DNA of 14,910 nt from Paratractidigestivibacter sp963605405 (GTDB lineage: Bacteria > Actinomycetota > Coriobacteriia > Coriobacteriales > Atopobiaceae): the NCBI GenBank assembly GCA_963605405.1, contig CAVCUP010000037.1:1-14910 (forward strand), in the 5' to 3' direction. The notes beneath the pieces were generated by a model. That model was not told where the DNA came from. It was given only the letters and a program-made list of their open reading frames with translations, and did no database searches. This document shows, piece by piece, positions 1 through 8,565 of the stretch. The first letter of the stretch is position 1. The number at the start of each line of letters is the position of its first letter. Position numbers and translations under genes: made by a program.

Positions 1-704
1 GGCCCGAGGAGTTCAACCGCCAGGCCGTGGACATCGTGAGCGGGTACTACTTCGCACCGACGGAAGCGTCCAAGCAGAACCTGCTGGACGAGGGCAAGCC
101 GGCCGAGAAGATATGGGTCACCGGCAACACCGGCATCGACGCGCTGCGCACGACCGTGCGCGAGGGCTACTCCAACCCCGAGCTGGACTGGGCCCGCGGC
201 AGCCGTCTGATCCTGATCACCGCGCACCGCCGAGAGAACCTGGGCGAGCCGATGCACCGGATGTTCCGCGCCATCCGCCGCGTGATGGAGGAGCATCCCG
301 ACACCAAGGCGATCTACCCCATCCACATGAACCCGAGGGTGCGCGAGGCGGCGCACGCCGAGCTGGACGGCTTCGACCGCCTGCGCATCATCGAGCCGCT
401 GGAGGTGCTGGACTTCCACAACTTCCTGGCGGCGAGCCACCTGATCCTCACCGACTCGGGCGGAATCCAGGAGGAGGCGCCGAGCCTGGGTAAGCCCGTC
501 CTGGTGATGCGCGACACCACCGAGCGCCCCGAGGGCGTGGCCGCGGGCACGCTGAAGCTCGTGGGCACCGAGGAGGACGTGATCTACCGCGAGTTCAGCC
601 GCTTGCTCTCCGATGCCGAGGAGTACGCGGCGATGAGCTATGCGTCGAACCCGTACGGCGACGGGCGTGCTAGTGAGCGGATCGCGGACGTGTTGAAAGG
701 TTAG
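1..704 (+). CDS. wecB: UDP-N-acetylglucosamine 2-epimerase (non-hydrolysing), 5' end cut by window
   Basis: This enzyme interconverts UDP-GlcNAc and UDP-ManNAc in the cytoplasm and supplies ManNAc-type sugars for surface glycans. The reading frame is open from the window edge (first full codon at base 3), so the N-terminal third or more is missing. Family hallmarks are visible in order: the PEEFNRQ segment at the edge, FAPTE, VTGNTGIDAL, the ITAHRRENLG loop, PIHMNPRVR, LTDSGGIQEEAPSLGKPVLV, and TTERPEGVAAGT near the C-terminus. The last two hold the conserved Ser-Gly-Gly and Arg-Pro-Glu residues that bind UDP. The gene is clearly richer in GC at third positions than the genes that follow, so it may be part of the older flank of the variable glycan locus. 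It ends 9 bases before the next start. The family assignment is secure; substrate specificity is taken from the family. Confidence 0.93.
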   Translation, partial: PEEFNRQAVDIVSGYYFAPTEASKQNLLDEGKPAEKIWVTGNTGIDALRTTVREGYSNPELDWARGSRLILITAHRRENLGEPMHRMFRAIRRVMEEHPDTKAIYPIHMNPRVREAAHAELDGFDRLRIIEPLEVLDFHNFLAASHLILTDSGGIQEEAPSLGKPVLVMRDTTERPEGVAAGTLKLVGTEEDVIYREFSRLLSDAEEYAAMSYASNPYGDGRASERIADVLKG

Positions 705-713
705 CGTGATTAC

Positions 714-1643
714 ATGAACACCTTGCTGCAACGCGGCATCGTGCCGTTGGCCCCTATACTTTCCAGACACCAGAGCTCCGTCTTGGGACTTCGTTTCCGG
801 AAATCTCTCGGCAGGCGCATGCAGGATCCGCCCGTCTCCTTCTACGACAAGATCTTTTGGATGAGCGCCCATTGCGACACATCGCAATGGACCAGGCTCG
901 CGGATAAGGTCGAGGTTCGCGATTTCGTCTCTGAACGATGCGGGTCCGATCTTCTGACAAAGCTGTATGGCGTCTATGAGAGAGCCGAGGACATCGACTT
1001 TGACGCGTTTCCCGATTCGTTTGTTGTGAAGACGAACAACGGATGCGCCTCAAACTATATTGTGCGCTCCAAGGAAACCGCCGACCTTGAGGGTATTAGG
1101 GCGGGGTTGGCTAAATGGCTTAGTTTCCCTTACGGCGAGTTAACTGGCCAGCTGCACTATTCCCGGATCAAGCCGCGAATTCTCGCTGAGGAGCTTCTGT
1201 ACCAGGCTGATGCTCCGGAGGAGACCCTGACGGACTACAAATTCTACTGCTTCGATGGCGACGTTCGCTATTGTTATGTGGTGATGGACCGGGTGTTCGA
1301 CCAAAGGCATACGCATAAGCGGATGATGTACGATGCACAATGGAACGAGTTGCCTGGCGTTTTCGATGCCGGAGCGGCCCTGGGCCATGCCCTCAAGCCT
1401 TCTGCCTTTGGGGATATGGTGGAGGCTGCCGAAAAGCTGTCCCGAGGCATACCCTTCGTCCGCGTTGATTTATACGAGATTGACGGCTCCGTAAAATTCA
1501 GCGAGATGACCTTTATGCCTGGAATGCACGCTGGTTACACCGAGGCGTTCCAGGAGGAACTGGGGGGGGTATCTCGTTGCCGCCGCAGTGTGGAACCCCA
1601 ACGACGGGCGATGCGCCCGAGCCGTCCGAAAAGGGCGGTGTAG
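714..1643 (+). CDS. TupA-like ATP-grasp protein of polysaccharide synthesis
   Basis: Resembles the TupA-like ATP-grasp family (teichuronopeptide synthesis TupA and relatives common in capsule and exopolysaccharide loci), thought to attach an amino acid or similar group to a glycan; the exact reaction is unknown. Seen in the 309-residue product: DKVEVRDFV (about 64-72), FVVKTNNGCASNYIV (about 103-117, the nucleotide-binding loop), PRILAEELL, DYKFYCFDG, and VRVDLYEIDG followed by SEMTFMPG, all in the family order. The ATG at 714 has a weak AAAGG (about 698-702) upstream. The last 24 residues, after ELGG, are Arg-rich and unlike the family; they begin exactly at a run of eight G (1562-1569). With one more G the frame reads GGGISLPP, closer to the LG..I.LP ending I recall for this family, and would stop at 1658-1660 inside the next gene. 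The annotated end may therefore be a slipped or mis-sequenced frame. Confidence 0.8.
   Translation: MNTLLQRGIVPLAPILSRHQSSVLGLRFRKSLGRRMQDPPVSFYDKIFWMSAHCDTSQWTRLADKVEVRDFVSERCGSDLLTKLYGVYERAEDIDFDAFPDSFVVKTNNGCASNYIVRSKETADLEGIRAGLAKWLSFPYGELTGQLHYSRIKPRILAEELLYQADAPEETLTDYKFYCFDGDVRYCYVVMDRVFDQRHTHKRMMYDAQWNELPGVFDAGAALGHALKPSAFGDMVEAAEKLSRGIPFVRVDLYEIDGSVKFSEMTFMPGMHAGYTEAFQEELGGVSRCRRSVEPQRRAMRPSRPKRAV
1562..1569 (+). repeat. Homopolymer of eight G inside the TupA-like gene
   Basis: Eight consecutive G bases lie near the 3' end of the TupA-like gene. The three possible lengths modulo 3 give three open tails: Arg-rich ending at 1643 (as sequenced), YLVAAAV-type ending at TGA 1645-1647 (one G fewer), and ISLPP-type ending at TAA 1658-1660 (one G more). 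Such tracts are prone to slippage in replication and also to sequencing error. Confidence 0.7.
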
Positions 1644-1652
1644 GTGATGGCC

Positions 1653-2708
1653 ATGCCTAACGTCCTCATGATCGGTCCGAGCCCTGTCGCTATGGGCGGT
1701 ATGGCCACCGTGGAGAACAACATACTCGATGCCGTGCGTCGCCGGGGAGACCGTGCCGTCTTCGTGTCCACTTACGAGGAAGGCGGTAAGCCGAAGAAGC
1801 TTGCCGTTGCAGCCGGGGCCTACTTTAAGTATCTCAAGGAGCTGGGGCGATGCGACCTGGTTCATGTGCATATGGCGTCGCGTGGCAGTTACCGCCGCAA
1901 GAAGGTCTTCATGCAGGCTGCTTTCCGCAAAGGCAAGCCGGTCCTTCTGCACCTTCATGGCAGTGAGTTCGCGCTGTGGTTCGACAACGAGTGCTCCGAG
2001 GCCGAGCGGTCTGATATCTCCAGAACTTTCAGGTGCTGCTCAAAAGTGGTGGTCCTCTCCAAGGAGTGGAGGGATTATCTGCTCAGCAGGGGTATTTGCG
2101 AGTCGGGGCGCATCGAGATCCTGCACAACGCGGTGGAGATGCCGGAGGAGAACACGACCGATTACTCCCGCAACACCGTTCTCTTCATGGGGAGGCTCGA
2201 TGAGCGCAAGAGCCCCGATGTATTGCTGAGAGCGGCGGCGCGTGTTCTCCCGAGCCATCCCGATGCCCGGTTCGTCTTCGGCGGTGACGGCAACGTGCCC
2301 TTCTACGAGGAGATGGCTAAGAACCTCGGAATCTCAGAGAGCTGCTCCTTCATCGGCTGGGCGAGGGACGAGGCTAAGGAGAGAGCATTCCGCGAGAGCA
2401 GCATGTACTGTCTTCCGTCGAAGAATGAGGGCATGCCGATGAGCGTGCTCGAGGCTATGTCCTACGGGCTCACCACGCTCTCCACACCCGTTGGTGGCGT
2501 CCCCCAGGTTATCACCGACGGCGTTGACGGCTTGCTGTTTCCGGTTGACGACGTTGAAGGACTGGCTTCGAGGCTCGAGACCCTGATGAGCGACTCGGAG
2601 CTAAAGGGGAAGATTGGGCGACAGGGGAGGGCTCGAATAGACGAGGACTTCTCCCTGGGTGCTTTCATGAGCCATATGATCGATATCTACGAGGAGATCT
2701 GTAAGTGA
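1653..2708 (+). CDS. GT4-family glycosyltransferase
   Basis: A retaining GT-B fold glycosyltransferase that would transfer a sugar from a nucleotide donor to the growing lipid-linked repeat unit on the inner face of the membrane. Seen: N-terminal VLMIGPSPVAMGGMATVENN (Rossmann start with the Gly-Gly of GT4 acceptor domains), LLHLHGSEF, LHNAVE in the linker, FMGRLDERKSPDVLL starting the C-terminal domain, FGGDGN, and the donor-binding EX7E motif with Glu259 and Glu267 in NEGMPMSVLEAMSYG, then GGVPQVITDGVDGLLFP. At 351 residues it is full length. I chose ATG 1653 because AGGTGAT (1642-1648) sits just upstream at good spacing; GTG 1644 and ATG 1647 in the same frame are alternatives. The stop overlaps the next GTG start by four bases. 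Donor and acceptor sugars cannot be read from the sequence. Confidence 0.9.
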   Translation: MPNVLMIGPSPVAMGGMATVENNILDAVRRRGDRAVFVSTYEEGGKPKKLAVAAGAYFKYLKELGRCDLVHVHMASRGSYRRKKVFMQAAFRKGKPVLLHLHGSEFALWFDNECSEAERSDISRTFRCCSKVVVLSKEWRDYLLSRGICESGRIEILHNAVEMPEENTTDYSRNTVLFMGRLDERKSPDVLLRAAARVLPSHPDARFVFGGDGNVPFYEEMAKNLGISESCSFIGWARDEAKERAFRESSMYCLPSKNEGMPMSVLEAMSYGLTTLSTPVGGVPQVITDGVDGLLFPVDDVEGLASRLETLMSDSELKGKIGRQGRARIDEDFSLGAFMSHMIDIYEEICK

Positions 2709-3859
2709 AGGTAGGCATCTGCGGTTGTTATAGCAACCACAATTACGGGAGCATGCTCCAGGCATACGCCAACGAGCGCGCCGTCCTCGGCCTTGGGCAC
2801 GAGTGCGAGTTCATCCGCTATGAGAGAAAGCTGACGCCGGTTGAGGCAGTGAAGCAGGCGCCCCGACTACTCAACGGGGGGCGCATTGCCTCGCTTAAGA
2901 AATCCAAGGCCAACAAGACACTTGCCGAGAAGTATCCAGATATCCAGGCCTGCCGCCGCGAACGCGACAAGACCTTCGATGGGTTCTGCGACGCTACGTT
3001 CAAGAGGCTGAGCGATCCCTTCGTCGGCTATGCCGCCCTCCAGGAGGGCTCCAAACGATACGATGCGGTGCAGGTGGGCAGCGATCAGCTCTGGCTTCCC
3101 GTCGGGCTTGCTACCAACTTCTACAACCTTCAGTTCGCCGCCCCCGGCGTGCGCAGGGTTTCTTACTCCACCAGTTTCGGCGTTTCGAGCATTCCTTGGT
3201 ACCAGCGCTCCAGGACAGCCAATTACCTTAAGAAAATCGATTACCTTAGCGTACGCGAGCAGAGCGGTGCCAAGATCGTCAAGGACGTTGCCGGCCTCGA
3301 TGCAAAGGTCGTCGTTGATCCGACCCTGCTTCTGACTGCCGAGCAGTGGGCCGACGCCATCCCTGTCGAGCGCATTCACAAGGACCCCTACATCTTCTGC
3401 TACTTCCTGGGCCCCAATCCCCTTTGCCGCGCGGAGGCCCGTGCCCTTAGTGAGAAGACCGGGCTACCCATCGTCGTGTTGCGCCATTTGGACGAGATCA
3501 TCCCTTCGGACGAGGGTTTCGGTGATTTCGCGCCTTACGACGTGGACCCCGCGGGCTTCGTCAACCTGATAAGAGGGGCGGAGTACGTGCTGACTGATTC
3601 GTTTCACGGCTCGGTGTTCTCGACTATCCACCATAAGGACTTCGCAACCTTCTACCGTTTCCAACAGGGTAGCAAGCAGTCGCGCAACTCCCGCATCGAC
3701 AACCTCTTCTCCCATCTCGGGCTTGAGAACCGGCTTGTCACCGAGGTCGGCGGGGCGTCTGCGGCCCTCGGCGAACGTCCTGATTTTGACAAAGTCGATG
3801 AGAGCCTCGCCGCCTGGCGCGAGGACTCCTGGAGCTTTCTGGGGAGGGCCCTGGGCTAG
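2705..3859 (+). CDS. Polysaccharide pyruvyl transferase family protein (first copy)
   Basis: Belongs to the polysaccharide pyruvyl transferase family (PF04230; relatives of CsaB, WcaK, ExoV), which places a pyruvate ketal on a sugar from phosphoenolpyruvate and so adds negative charge to a surface glycan. Seen: N-terminal GICGCYSNHNYGSMLQAYA, VGSDQLW (about 124-130), SYSTSFG, LSVREQSG, DPTLLLT, and TDSFHGSVFS with His301, matching the conserved C-terminal His. Length (384 residues) is normal. The GTG start at 2705 overlaps the preceding TGA by four bases (GTGA), and the TAG stop shares its last base with the next GTG, so translation is probably coupled at both ends. In this subtype the copy next to an FrhB-like gene is a common pairing. 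The acceptor sugar is unknown. Confidence 0.88.
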   Translation: MKVGICGCYSNHNYGSMLQAYANERAVLGLGHECEFIRYERKLTPVEAVKQAPRLLNGGRIASLKKSKANKTLAEKYPDIQACRRERDKTFDGFCDATFKRLSDPFVGYAALQEGSKRYDAVQVGSDQLWLPVGLATNFYNLQFAAPGVRRVSYSTSFGVSSIPWYQRSRTANYLKKIDYLSVREQSGAKIVKDVAGLDAKVVVDPTLLLTAEQWADAIPVERIHKDPYIFCYFLGPNPLCRAEARALSEKTGLPIVVLRHLDEIIPSDEGFGDFAPYDVDPAGFVNLIRGAEYVLTDSFHGSVFSTIHHKDFATFYRFQQGSKQSRNSRIDNLFSHLGLENRLVTEVGGASAALGERPDFDKVDESLAAWREDSWSFLGRALG

Positions 3860-4899
3860 TGGACTGGTATAGCGAAGAGGACCTCGAGGGGTGCGAGTGC
3901 TACATCGCGCAGAATACCGATGAGAAGACCCTGATGGCTTGCGCCTCAGGTGGGGTTTTTGCTGCCGTTGCGAACGCCTTTGTCGAGAAGGGCGGGGTTG
4001 TTTTCGGCGCGGTTTACGACGACAGCCTGAGAGTCGTGCATGCAGCGGCGGAGGACACTGAGGGCGTGGAGCCTATGCTGGGATCGAAGTATGCTCAGAG
4101 CTGTCTCGGTGGCTGCTTTCGTTCCGTTGAGGAGTTTCTGCGGGACGGAAGGGACGTGCTTTTCTCTGGCACCCCTTGCCAGGTCGGCGGCCTCAAAGCT
4201 TACCTTGGGGCTAAGCACGTCGGGACTTCCGCAATGGATAGGCTACTCTGCGTCGACTTCGTGTGCCATGGCGTCGGATCGCCGATGGTTCTCGAGTCCT
4301 ATGTGGCCGAGGAGAGGGGCGCCGGATTCAATGTCGCTGCTATGAACATGCGCAGCAAGCACCACGGCTACCGCAACAGCTCCATGGAGCTCGTGAGCAA
4401 GACGGGCAAAGCCCGGTACGTCTCGACGAGAGTAGACCGCTTCTTGGGAGCGTTCTACTCGAATTGTATATCGAGGCCGTCCTGCCACGAGTGTGCGTTT
4501 AAGGGAGTGCGCAGGGATAGCGACCTCACTATATGGGACTCCTGGAACGCAGAAGCGGTGCTCGGCAGGAAGCCTGACAATAGGGGATATACGAACGTGA
4601 TTTCCCGCGGCGAGAAAGGCAACAAGCTCTTAGGCATCGCCGCAGGGACCCTCGACCTTTACAAGGTCGAGTTCGCCAGCATCGCCCCGCGAAACGGCGG
4701 GATGATGGCGATCTCCTGCAAGAAGAATCCCCTGCGCGACAGGTTCCTCTCCATTGTCGGCGACAGGGGCATCAGGGCGGCGACCGACGAATTTCTGCCC
4801 GTCGGTCTGCGCGACAGGGCCAGAGAGCTTGCAAAGGCCCTGTTCTGGCGCCTCGGCTTGCTCGACTTTATTTCCCGTGGGAAGAAGGCGGCCAAGTGA
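3859..4899 (+). CDS. FrhB/FdhB-like C-terminal domain protein lacking the N-terminal ferredoxin domain
   Basis: Resembles the C-terminal domain of coenzyme F420 hydrogenase/dehydrogenase beta subunits (FrhB_FdhB_C), frequently found beside pyruvyl transferases in glycan loci, where its reaction is not established; a flavin- and iron-sulfur-dependent redox step on a glycan or its precursor is a reasonable guess. Seen in 346 residues: ASGGVF (29-34), MLGSKYAQS, FSGTPCQVGGLKAYLG from Phe102 with Cys107, CVDFVCHGVGSP, NMRSKHHGYR, Cys209-x2-Cys212 (SCHECAF), and SDLTIWDSW in place of the usual DFWG. Members of this family in glycan loci normally start with two 4Fe-4S motifs; here the product begins directly at the segment that follows them. 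The missing half is matched by the stand-alone ferredoxin at 8562. Starts at GTG 3859, sharing one base with the previous stop, so an upstream extension is blocked. Confidence 0.82.
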   Translation: MDWYSEEDLEGCECYIAQNTDEKTLMACASGGVFAAVANAFVEKGGVVFGAVYDDSLRVVHAAAEDTEGVEPMLGSKYAQSCLGGCFRSVEEFLRDGRDVLFSGTPCQVGGLKAYLGAKHVGTSAMDRLLCVDFVCHGVGSPMVLESYVAEERGAGFNVAAMNMRSKHHGYRNSSMELVSKTGKARYVSTRVDRFLGAFYSNCISRPSCHECAFKGVRRDSDLTIWDSWNAEAVLGRKPDNRGYTNVISRGEKGNKLLGIAAGTLDLYKVEFASIAPRNGGMMAISCKKNPLRDRFLSIVGDRGIRAATDEFLPVGLRDRARELAKALFWRLGLLDFISRGKKAAK

Positions 4900-6161
4900 C
4901 TGTATCCGGTATCATCATTCGCCTCGCCATTCTTCTTTGCCTCTTTCAGTGCCCGCTGCTCGAGGCTTCCCCGGCTTTCTCGTATTTCGATGAGCTGTTG
5001 ATGGTTGCCCTTGGGGTGTGCTTCCTCTTGAGGACGGCGAAGAGTCGCAGGATCGAGCGAGAGGACATGCTTGTCTGCGGGTGCCTTGTCGCGCTTGTGA
5101 TTTTTGGCCTTCTCTGCAACATGACCTCTGGCGTTTCAAGACCCACTGCCGCAATCGCTCAGGACATGCTTACGCTACCGAAGGTGTTCGTCTGCTATCT
5201 CGGCGCGAAGTACCTGTTCTGCGACAGGGAGGACTGCTGGGACCTTCTCGGATGGGCGGCGAAGATCATCGGCCTTGTTGTCGTTGTTGGTGTTGTCTGC
5301 CTCCCGCTGGCACACCTAGGGGTCCTGGACATGCTGTCGCGGAGCTCGCGCATGGGCGTACGGTGCTTTGAGTTCATCTATGGCACGCCGGGCATGCTCT
5401 CTCAATACTGTGTCTTGTTCACTACCGTCCTTACCGCCGACCTCTCGCGAGGAAAGCCCGGGGCCGGGCGTTGGACGGTATGGGGACTCTCCCTTTTGCT
5501 TTGGGCATCGACTTTGCGCACCAGGGCATTTGTTATGATTCTGCTTGTCCTATTCCTCACTTTCGTGGTTTTTCGCCCGGGGGTGCGGGAGAGGTTCCAA
5601 GGGCATGCGATGCTGAGGCGCCTCACGTCACCTCTCGTCCTCGTGCCTGTCGTGGGCGTCGTCCTGCTGGTCTCGCTCGACCAGATCGACCACTATTTTG
5701 GCGCGCTTGATTCCGCCCGATCCTACCTTCTAGACGGCGGGTTGCGGGCCTTTCAGGAATTCTTCCCGTTAGGAGCGGGTTTCGGAACCTTCGGAACAGA
5801 GGCCGCCAGGGCATACTACTCTCCGCTGTACAACCGCTATGGGGTGAGCGCCCATTGGGCCCTCGGCGTCGACGGCACCGAACTTACCGACACGTTTTGG
5901 CCGGCTATCATGGCTGAGTTCGGGCTCGTTGGTACGGTTTTCTACGTGGTGGCCATCTTCATTGTGCTGCGCAGAATCGTGAAATCTTGCGTTGCGAAGA
6001 GGTTCCTGCTTACCTCCGCCGTTGCTTTCGTCGCCTATACGCTCATCGCGAGCACTGCGACGGGCGTCTTCTTCTCGTACACCATCTCTTGCTGCATGCT
6101 GCTAATCGGCCTGATTATGGGCTGCGCCGCGCATGCCGAACACAATGACATATCTGATTAG
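4896..6161 (+). CDS. wzy: Wzy-like polysaccharide polymerase / O-antigen ligase family membrane protein
   Basis: An integral membrane protein of 421 residues with about ten to twelve hydrophobic segments, as expected for a Wzy-type polymerase that joins lipid-linked repeat units on the outer face of the membrane. Seen: evenly spaced hydrophobic helices (for example IIIRLAILLCLFQCPLL at the start, LVVVVGVVCLPLAHLGVL, FVMILLVLFLTFVVF, SPLVLVPVVGVVLLVSL), the polymerase/ligase-style loop FFPLGAGFGTFGTEAARAYY with a following SPLYNRYG, then DTFWPAIMAEFGLVG leading into the last helices. The large extracellular loop near the C-terminus is typical. The start is GTG 4896, overlapping the preceding TGA by four bases. 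A ligase role cannot be excluded from sequence, but adjacency to a flippase favours a polymerase. Confidence 0.85.
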   Translation: MTVSGIIIRLAILLCLFQCPLLEASPAFSYFDELLMVALGVCFLLRTAKSRRIEREDMLVCGCLVALVIFGLLCNMTSGVSRPTAAIAQDMLTLPKVFVCYLGAKYLFCDREDCWDLLGWAAKIIGLVVVVGVVCLPLAHLGVLDMLSRSSRMGVRCFEFIYGTPGMLSQYCVLFTTVLTADLSRGKPGAGRWTVWGLSLLLWASTLRTRAFVMILLVLFLTFVVFRPGVRERFQGHAMLRRLTSPLVLVPVVGVVLLVSLDQIDHYFGALDSARSYLLDGGLRAFQEFFPLGAGFGTFGTEAARAYYSPLYNRYGVSAHWALGVDGTELTDTFWPAIMAEFGLVGTVFYVVAIFIVLRRIVKSCVAKRFLLTSAVAFVAYTLIASTATGVFFSYTISCCMLLIGLIMGCAAHAEHNDISD

Positions 6162-6175
6162 AAAGGCCTTATCTA

Positions 6176-7165
6176 ATGGAATCCATCGTCTTGTTCGACC
6201 CGAGCATCCGGTCCCTCAACCTTGGCGACCATATAATCATGGACTCCGCCGAGAAACAGCTTGCCGATATCACGCGGGGGCGTTTCACCCTCAAGTGCGC
6301 CACGCACGCCCCGGCGGTGACCTTCTATCAGAACACGAGGCGCAACCCGCGCATGCGCTTCTACGATGAGGCCAAGTACAAGTTTATCTGTGGCTCGAAC
6401 TTGCTGTGGAGGCGTCTCTCCATCCCACGACCCACCTTTAACATCAACCCGTTCAACTGCATGCCCTATGAAGGTTCCATCCTTCTCGGCGTGGGCAGCG
6501 ACTCCGGTAAGAAGGAGATGGACGGGTATACCCGCAGGCTCTACCGGAAGGTGCTTTCCTCTGAGTACGCTCACAGCACACGCGACGATAAGACCAAGGC
6601 GATCGTCGAATCCCTCGGGCTCAAAGCCATCAACACGGGTTGCCCAACTATGTGGGGCTTCACGGAGGAGTTCTGCGCCGACGTCCCTGCCGACAAGGCC
6701 GAGGACGTTGTCTTCACGCTCACCGATTACAGCAGGGACGCCGACCGCGACCGCGAAATGATCCGAATCCTTAAGCGGAATTACCGAAACGTTTCCATGT
6801 GGCTCCAGGGCGCCTTCGACGAGGAGTACCTCGATGAACTTGGTGAGCGGGAGGGCATTCGCCTCGTCGGCCCTTCTCTCGGTGAGTTCAGCGAAGCCCT
6901 TTCGGGTGATAGCGTCGACTATGTTGGCACCAGGCTACATGCCGGCATGTACGCCCTGCAGCATAAGCGCCGCTCCATCATCCTCATCGTCGATAACCGT
7001 GTACGGAGCATGAAGGCCTCCTATGGGATCAACTGCCTTGAGCGCGAGGATGTTGCCTCGCTCGACGCGCTGATCAATTCCAAGGTCCCCACGCGCATGA
7101 ATATCAACGAGGAAGCGATTAACTCCTGGCTCTCCCAGTTTGAGAAGGGGCCGGTCTATAGATGA
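6176..7165 (+). CDS. Polysaccharide pyruvyl transferase family protein (second copy)
   Basis: A second, divergent PF04230-type protein of 329 residues. Seen: an N-terminal LFDPSIRSLNLGDHIIMDS, matching the family's short Gly-Asp entry loop, LLGVGSDSG, INTGCPTMWGF, VVFTLTDYSRD at the start of the second half, and DYVGTRLHAGMYALQ with His255, the family's conserved His near the C-terminus. It differs clearly from the copy at 2705 in the entry loop (NLGDHIIMDS versus NYGSMLQAYA), so it is not a recent duplication and probably acts on a different sugar or does a related transfer. A clear ribosome site GAAAGG (6161-6166) stands 9 bases before the ATG, the first gene since the start of the operon with a free-standing site. 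The stop overlaps the flippase start as ATGA. Confidence 0.85.
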   Translation: MESIVLFDPSIRSLNLGDHIIMDSAEKQLADITRGRFTLKCATHAPAVTFYQNTRRNPRMRFYDEAKYKFICGSNLLWRRLSIPRPTFNINPFNCMPYEGSILLGVGSDSGKKEMDGYTRRLYRKVLSSEYAHSTRDDKTKAIVESLGLKAINTGCPTMWGFTEEFCADVPADKAEDVVFTLTDYSRDADRDREMIRILKRNYRNVSMWLQGAFDEEYLDELGEREGIRLVGPSLGEFSEALSGDSVDYVGTRLHAGMYALQHKRRSIILIVDNRVRSMKASYGINCLEREDVASLDALINSKVPTRMNINEEAINSWLSQFEKGPVYR

Positions 7166-8565
7166 GCCGACAGGGTGCGCTTGTAAAGAACACGCTGATC
7201 CTGAGCTTCGGATCGGTAGTACCTAAATTTGTCAACATCGTTACACTGCCGATTCTTACGGGGTTTCTGAGCAAGGCGGATTACGGCACTTACGATCTCG
7301 TGGTCTCGATGGTGACGCTGCTGCTGCCCGTGGCCACTTTGCAGATGCAAGCGGCGGCCTTCAGGTTCCTCATCGTTGCGCGTGAGGATCGCGAACGTCA
7401 GAAGGCAATCGTCACAAATATCGTCGTGGTGAGCACGCTGCTGTCGGTCGCCGTCCTTGCAATCGTGTTTTTCATGCTCTCGAGCCTGCCCATGGTTGTG
7501 CGGGCACTTATTTGCGGATACTACCTTCTCGATATCCTAGTTGCGACCTTACGGCAGGTTGCGAGGGGCGTCTCCATGAACGGCGTCTACTCCGTCAGCG
7601 TCATTGTGAACTCAGTGGCTGAAGGACTCGCCATTGTTGGCTTCGTTATGCTCATCCAGGGCGGGCTCAGCGGTGCCCTTGTCGCCTCGGTCATTGGGCA
7701 GGCTGCTTCGCTCGCGATACTCGTGTTCGGCGTGAGGGTTTTCAGCTTCCTCGACTTGCGCAGCTTGTCCATTGCTGTCAGCAAAGAGCTCGTCGCCTAT
7801 TCCTGGCCCTTGATTCCCAACAGCCTGTCCAGCTGGGCCATCAGCATGTCTGACAGGCTTATTTTGACGGCCATGTTGGGAATTGAGGCGAGCGCCATTT
7901 ACGCGGCGGCTTCGAAAGTTCCTAATATGCTTGGAATCTTCCTGACGGCTTTCAACCTCGCCTGGCAGGAGAACGCTTCGCTTGCCAGCGACGATGCTGA
8001 CCGCGGCGCTTACTACACAAGGATGTTTGACACTGTGTTCCGCCTTATGGCCGGGGGCCTCGGCCTTCTTCTTGCTGCCAGTCCTTTGATCTTCGCGCTG
8101 CTTATCCAGGGCGATTACTCTGAGTCCTATGTGCATATGAATATTCTGTTCGTGGGTGCTCTCGGTTCGTGCATCTCTAGCTTCTTCGGCGGCATTTTCA
8201 TTGCTCGCATGAAGACAAAGGAGATTGGGGCTACGACTGTCGCCGTCGCTGTGGTTAATATCATCGCTGAGGTCGCACTCATGCCTCTTTTCGGTATTTT
8301 CGCTGCGTCGTTTGCGTACTCGCTTTCCTTCGCTGCATTGGCTATATTTCGCGCGTACAGGATTCGGTCGTTCGAACGGATCAATTTCAATCTGGGGCTT
8401 ATCGTCTCGTGCGTCGGCGTACTGGTTCTTATGGTTGTCCTCGGCGCATGGAATACGCCGTTCGCGATTGCCTCCAATGTTGTGATCGGCCTTCTCCTAT
8501 TCGCCGTTTTGAACCGATCTTTGATCAAAACCTGCATGACTAAGCTATGGGGGCGAGACAAATGA
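7162..8565 (+). CDS. wzx: Wzx-like oligosaccharide flippase
   Basis: A 467-residue polytopic membrane protein with about twelve to fourteen hydrophobic helices spread over its whole length, of the MATE-like polysaccharide exporter group that moves lipid-linked repeat units across the membrane. Seen: the N-terminal ALVKNTLILSFGSVVPKFVN and LPILTGFLSKADYGTYDLV, characteristic of this family (amphipathic start, first helix, then the KADYGTYD loop), a mid-protein YSWPLIPNSLSSWAISMSDR leading to LGIEASAIYAAASKVPNM, and SFFGGIFIARMKTKEIG. The ATG at 7162 overlaps the previous stop by four bases. Downstream it overlaps the ferredoxin start in the same way. With the Wzy-like gene this marks the locus as Wzx/Wzy-dependent. 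Confidence 0.9.
   Translation: MSRQGALVKNTLILSFGSVVPKFVNIVTLPILTGFLSKADYGTYDLVVSMVTLLLPVATLQMQAAAFRFLIVAREDRERQKAIVTNIVVVSTLLSVAVLAIVFFMLSSLPMVVRALICGYYLLDILVATLRQVARGVSMNGVYSVSVIVNSVAEGLAIVGFVMLIQGGLSGALVASVIGQAASLAILVFGVRVFSFLDLRSLSIAVSKELVAYSWPLIPNSLSSWAISMSDRLILTAMLGIEASAIYAAASKVPNMLGIFLTAFNLAWQENASLASDDADRGAYYTRMFDTVFRLMAGGLGLLLAASPLIFALLIQGDYSESYVHMNILFVGALGSCISSFFGGIFIARMKTKEIGATTVAVAVVNIIAEVALMPLFGIFAASFAYSLSFAALAIFRAYRIRSFERINFNLGLIVSCVGVLVLMVVLGAWNTPFAIASNVVIGLLLFAVLNRSLIKTCMTKLWGRDK

Noticed and set aside
3859..4899. A true F420-dependent hydrogenase or formate dehydrogenase subunit
   Set aside because: No partner hydrogenase or dehydrogenase genes are present; the setting is a polysaccharide locus.
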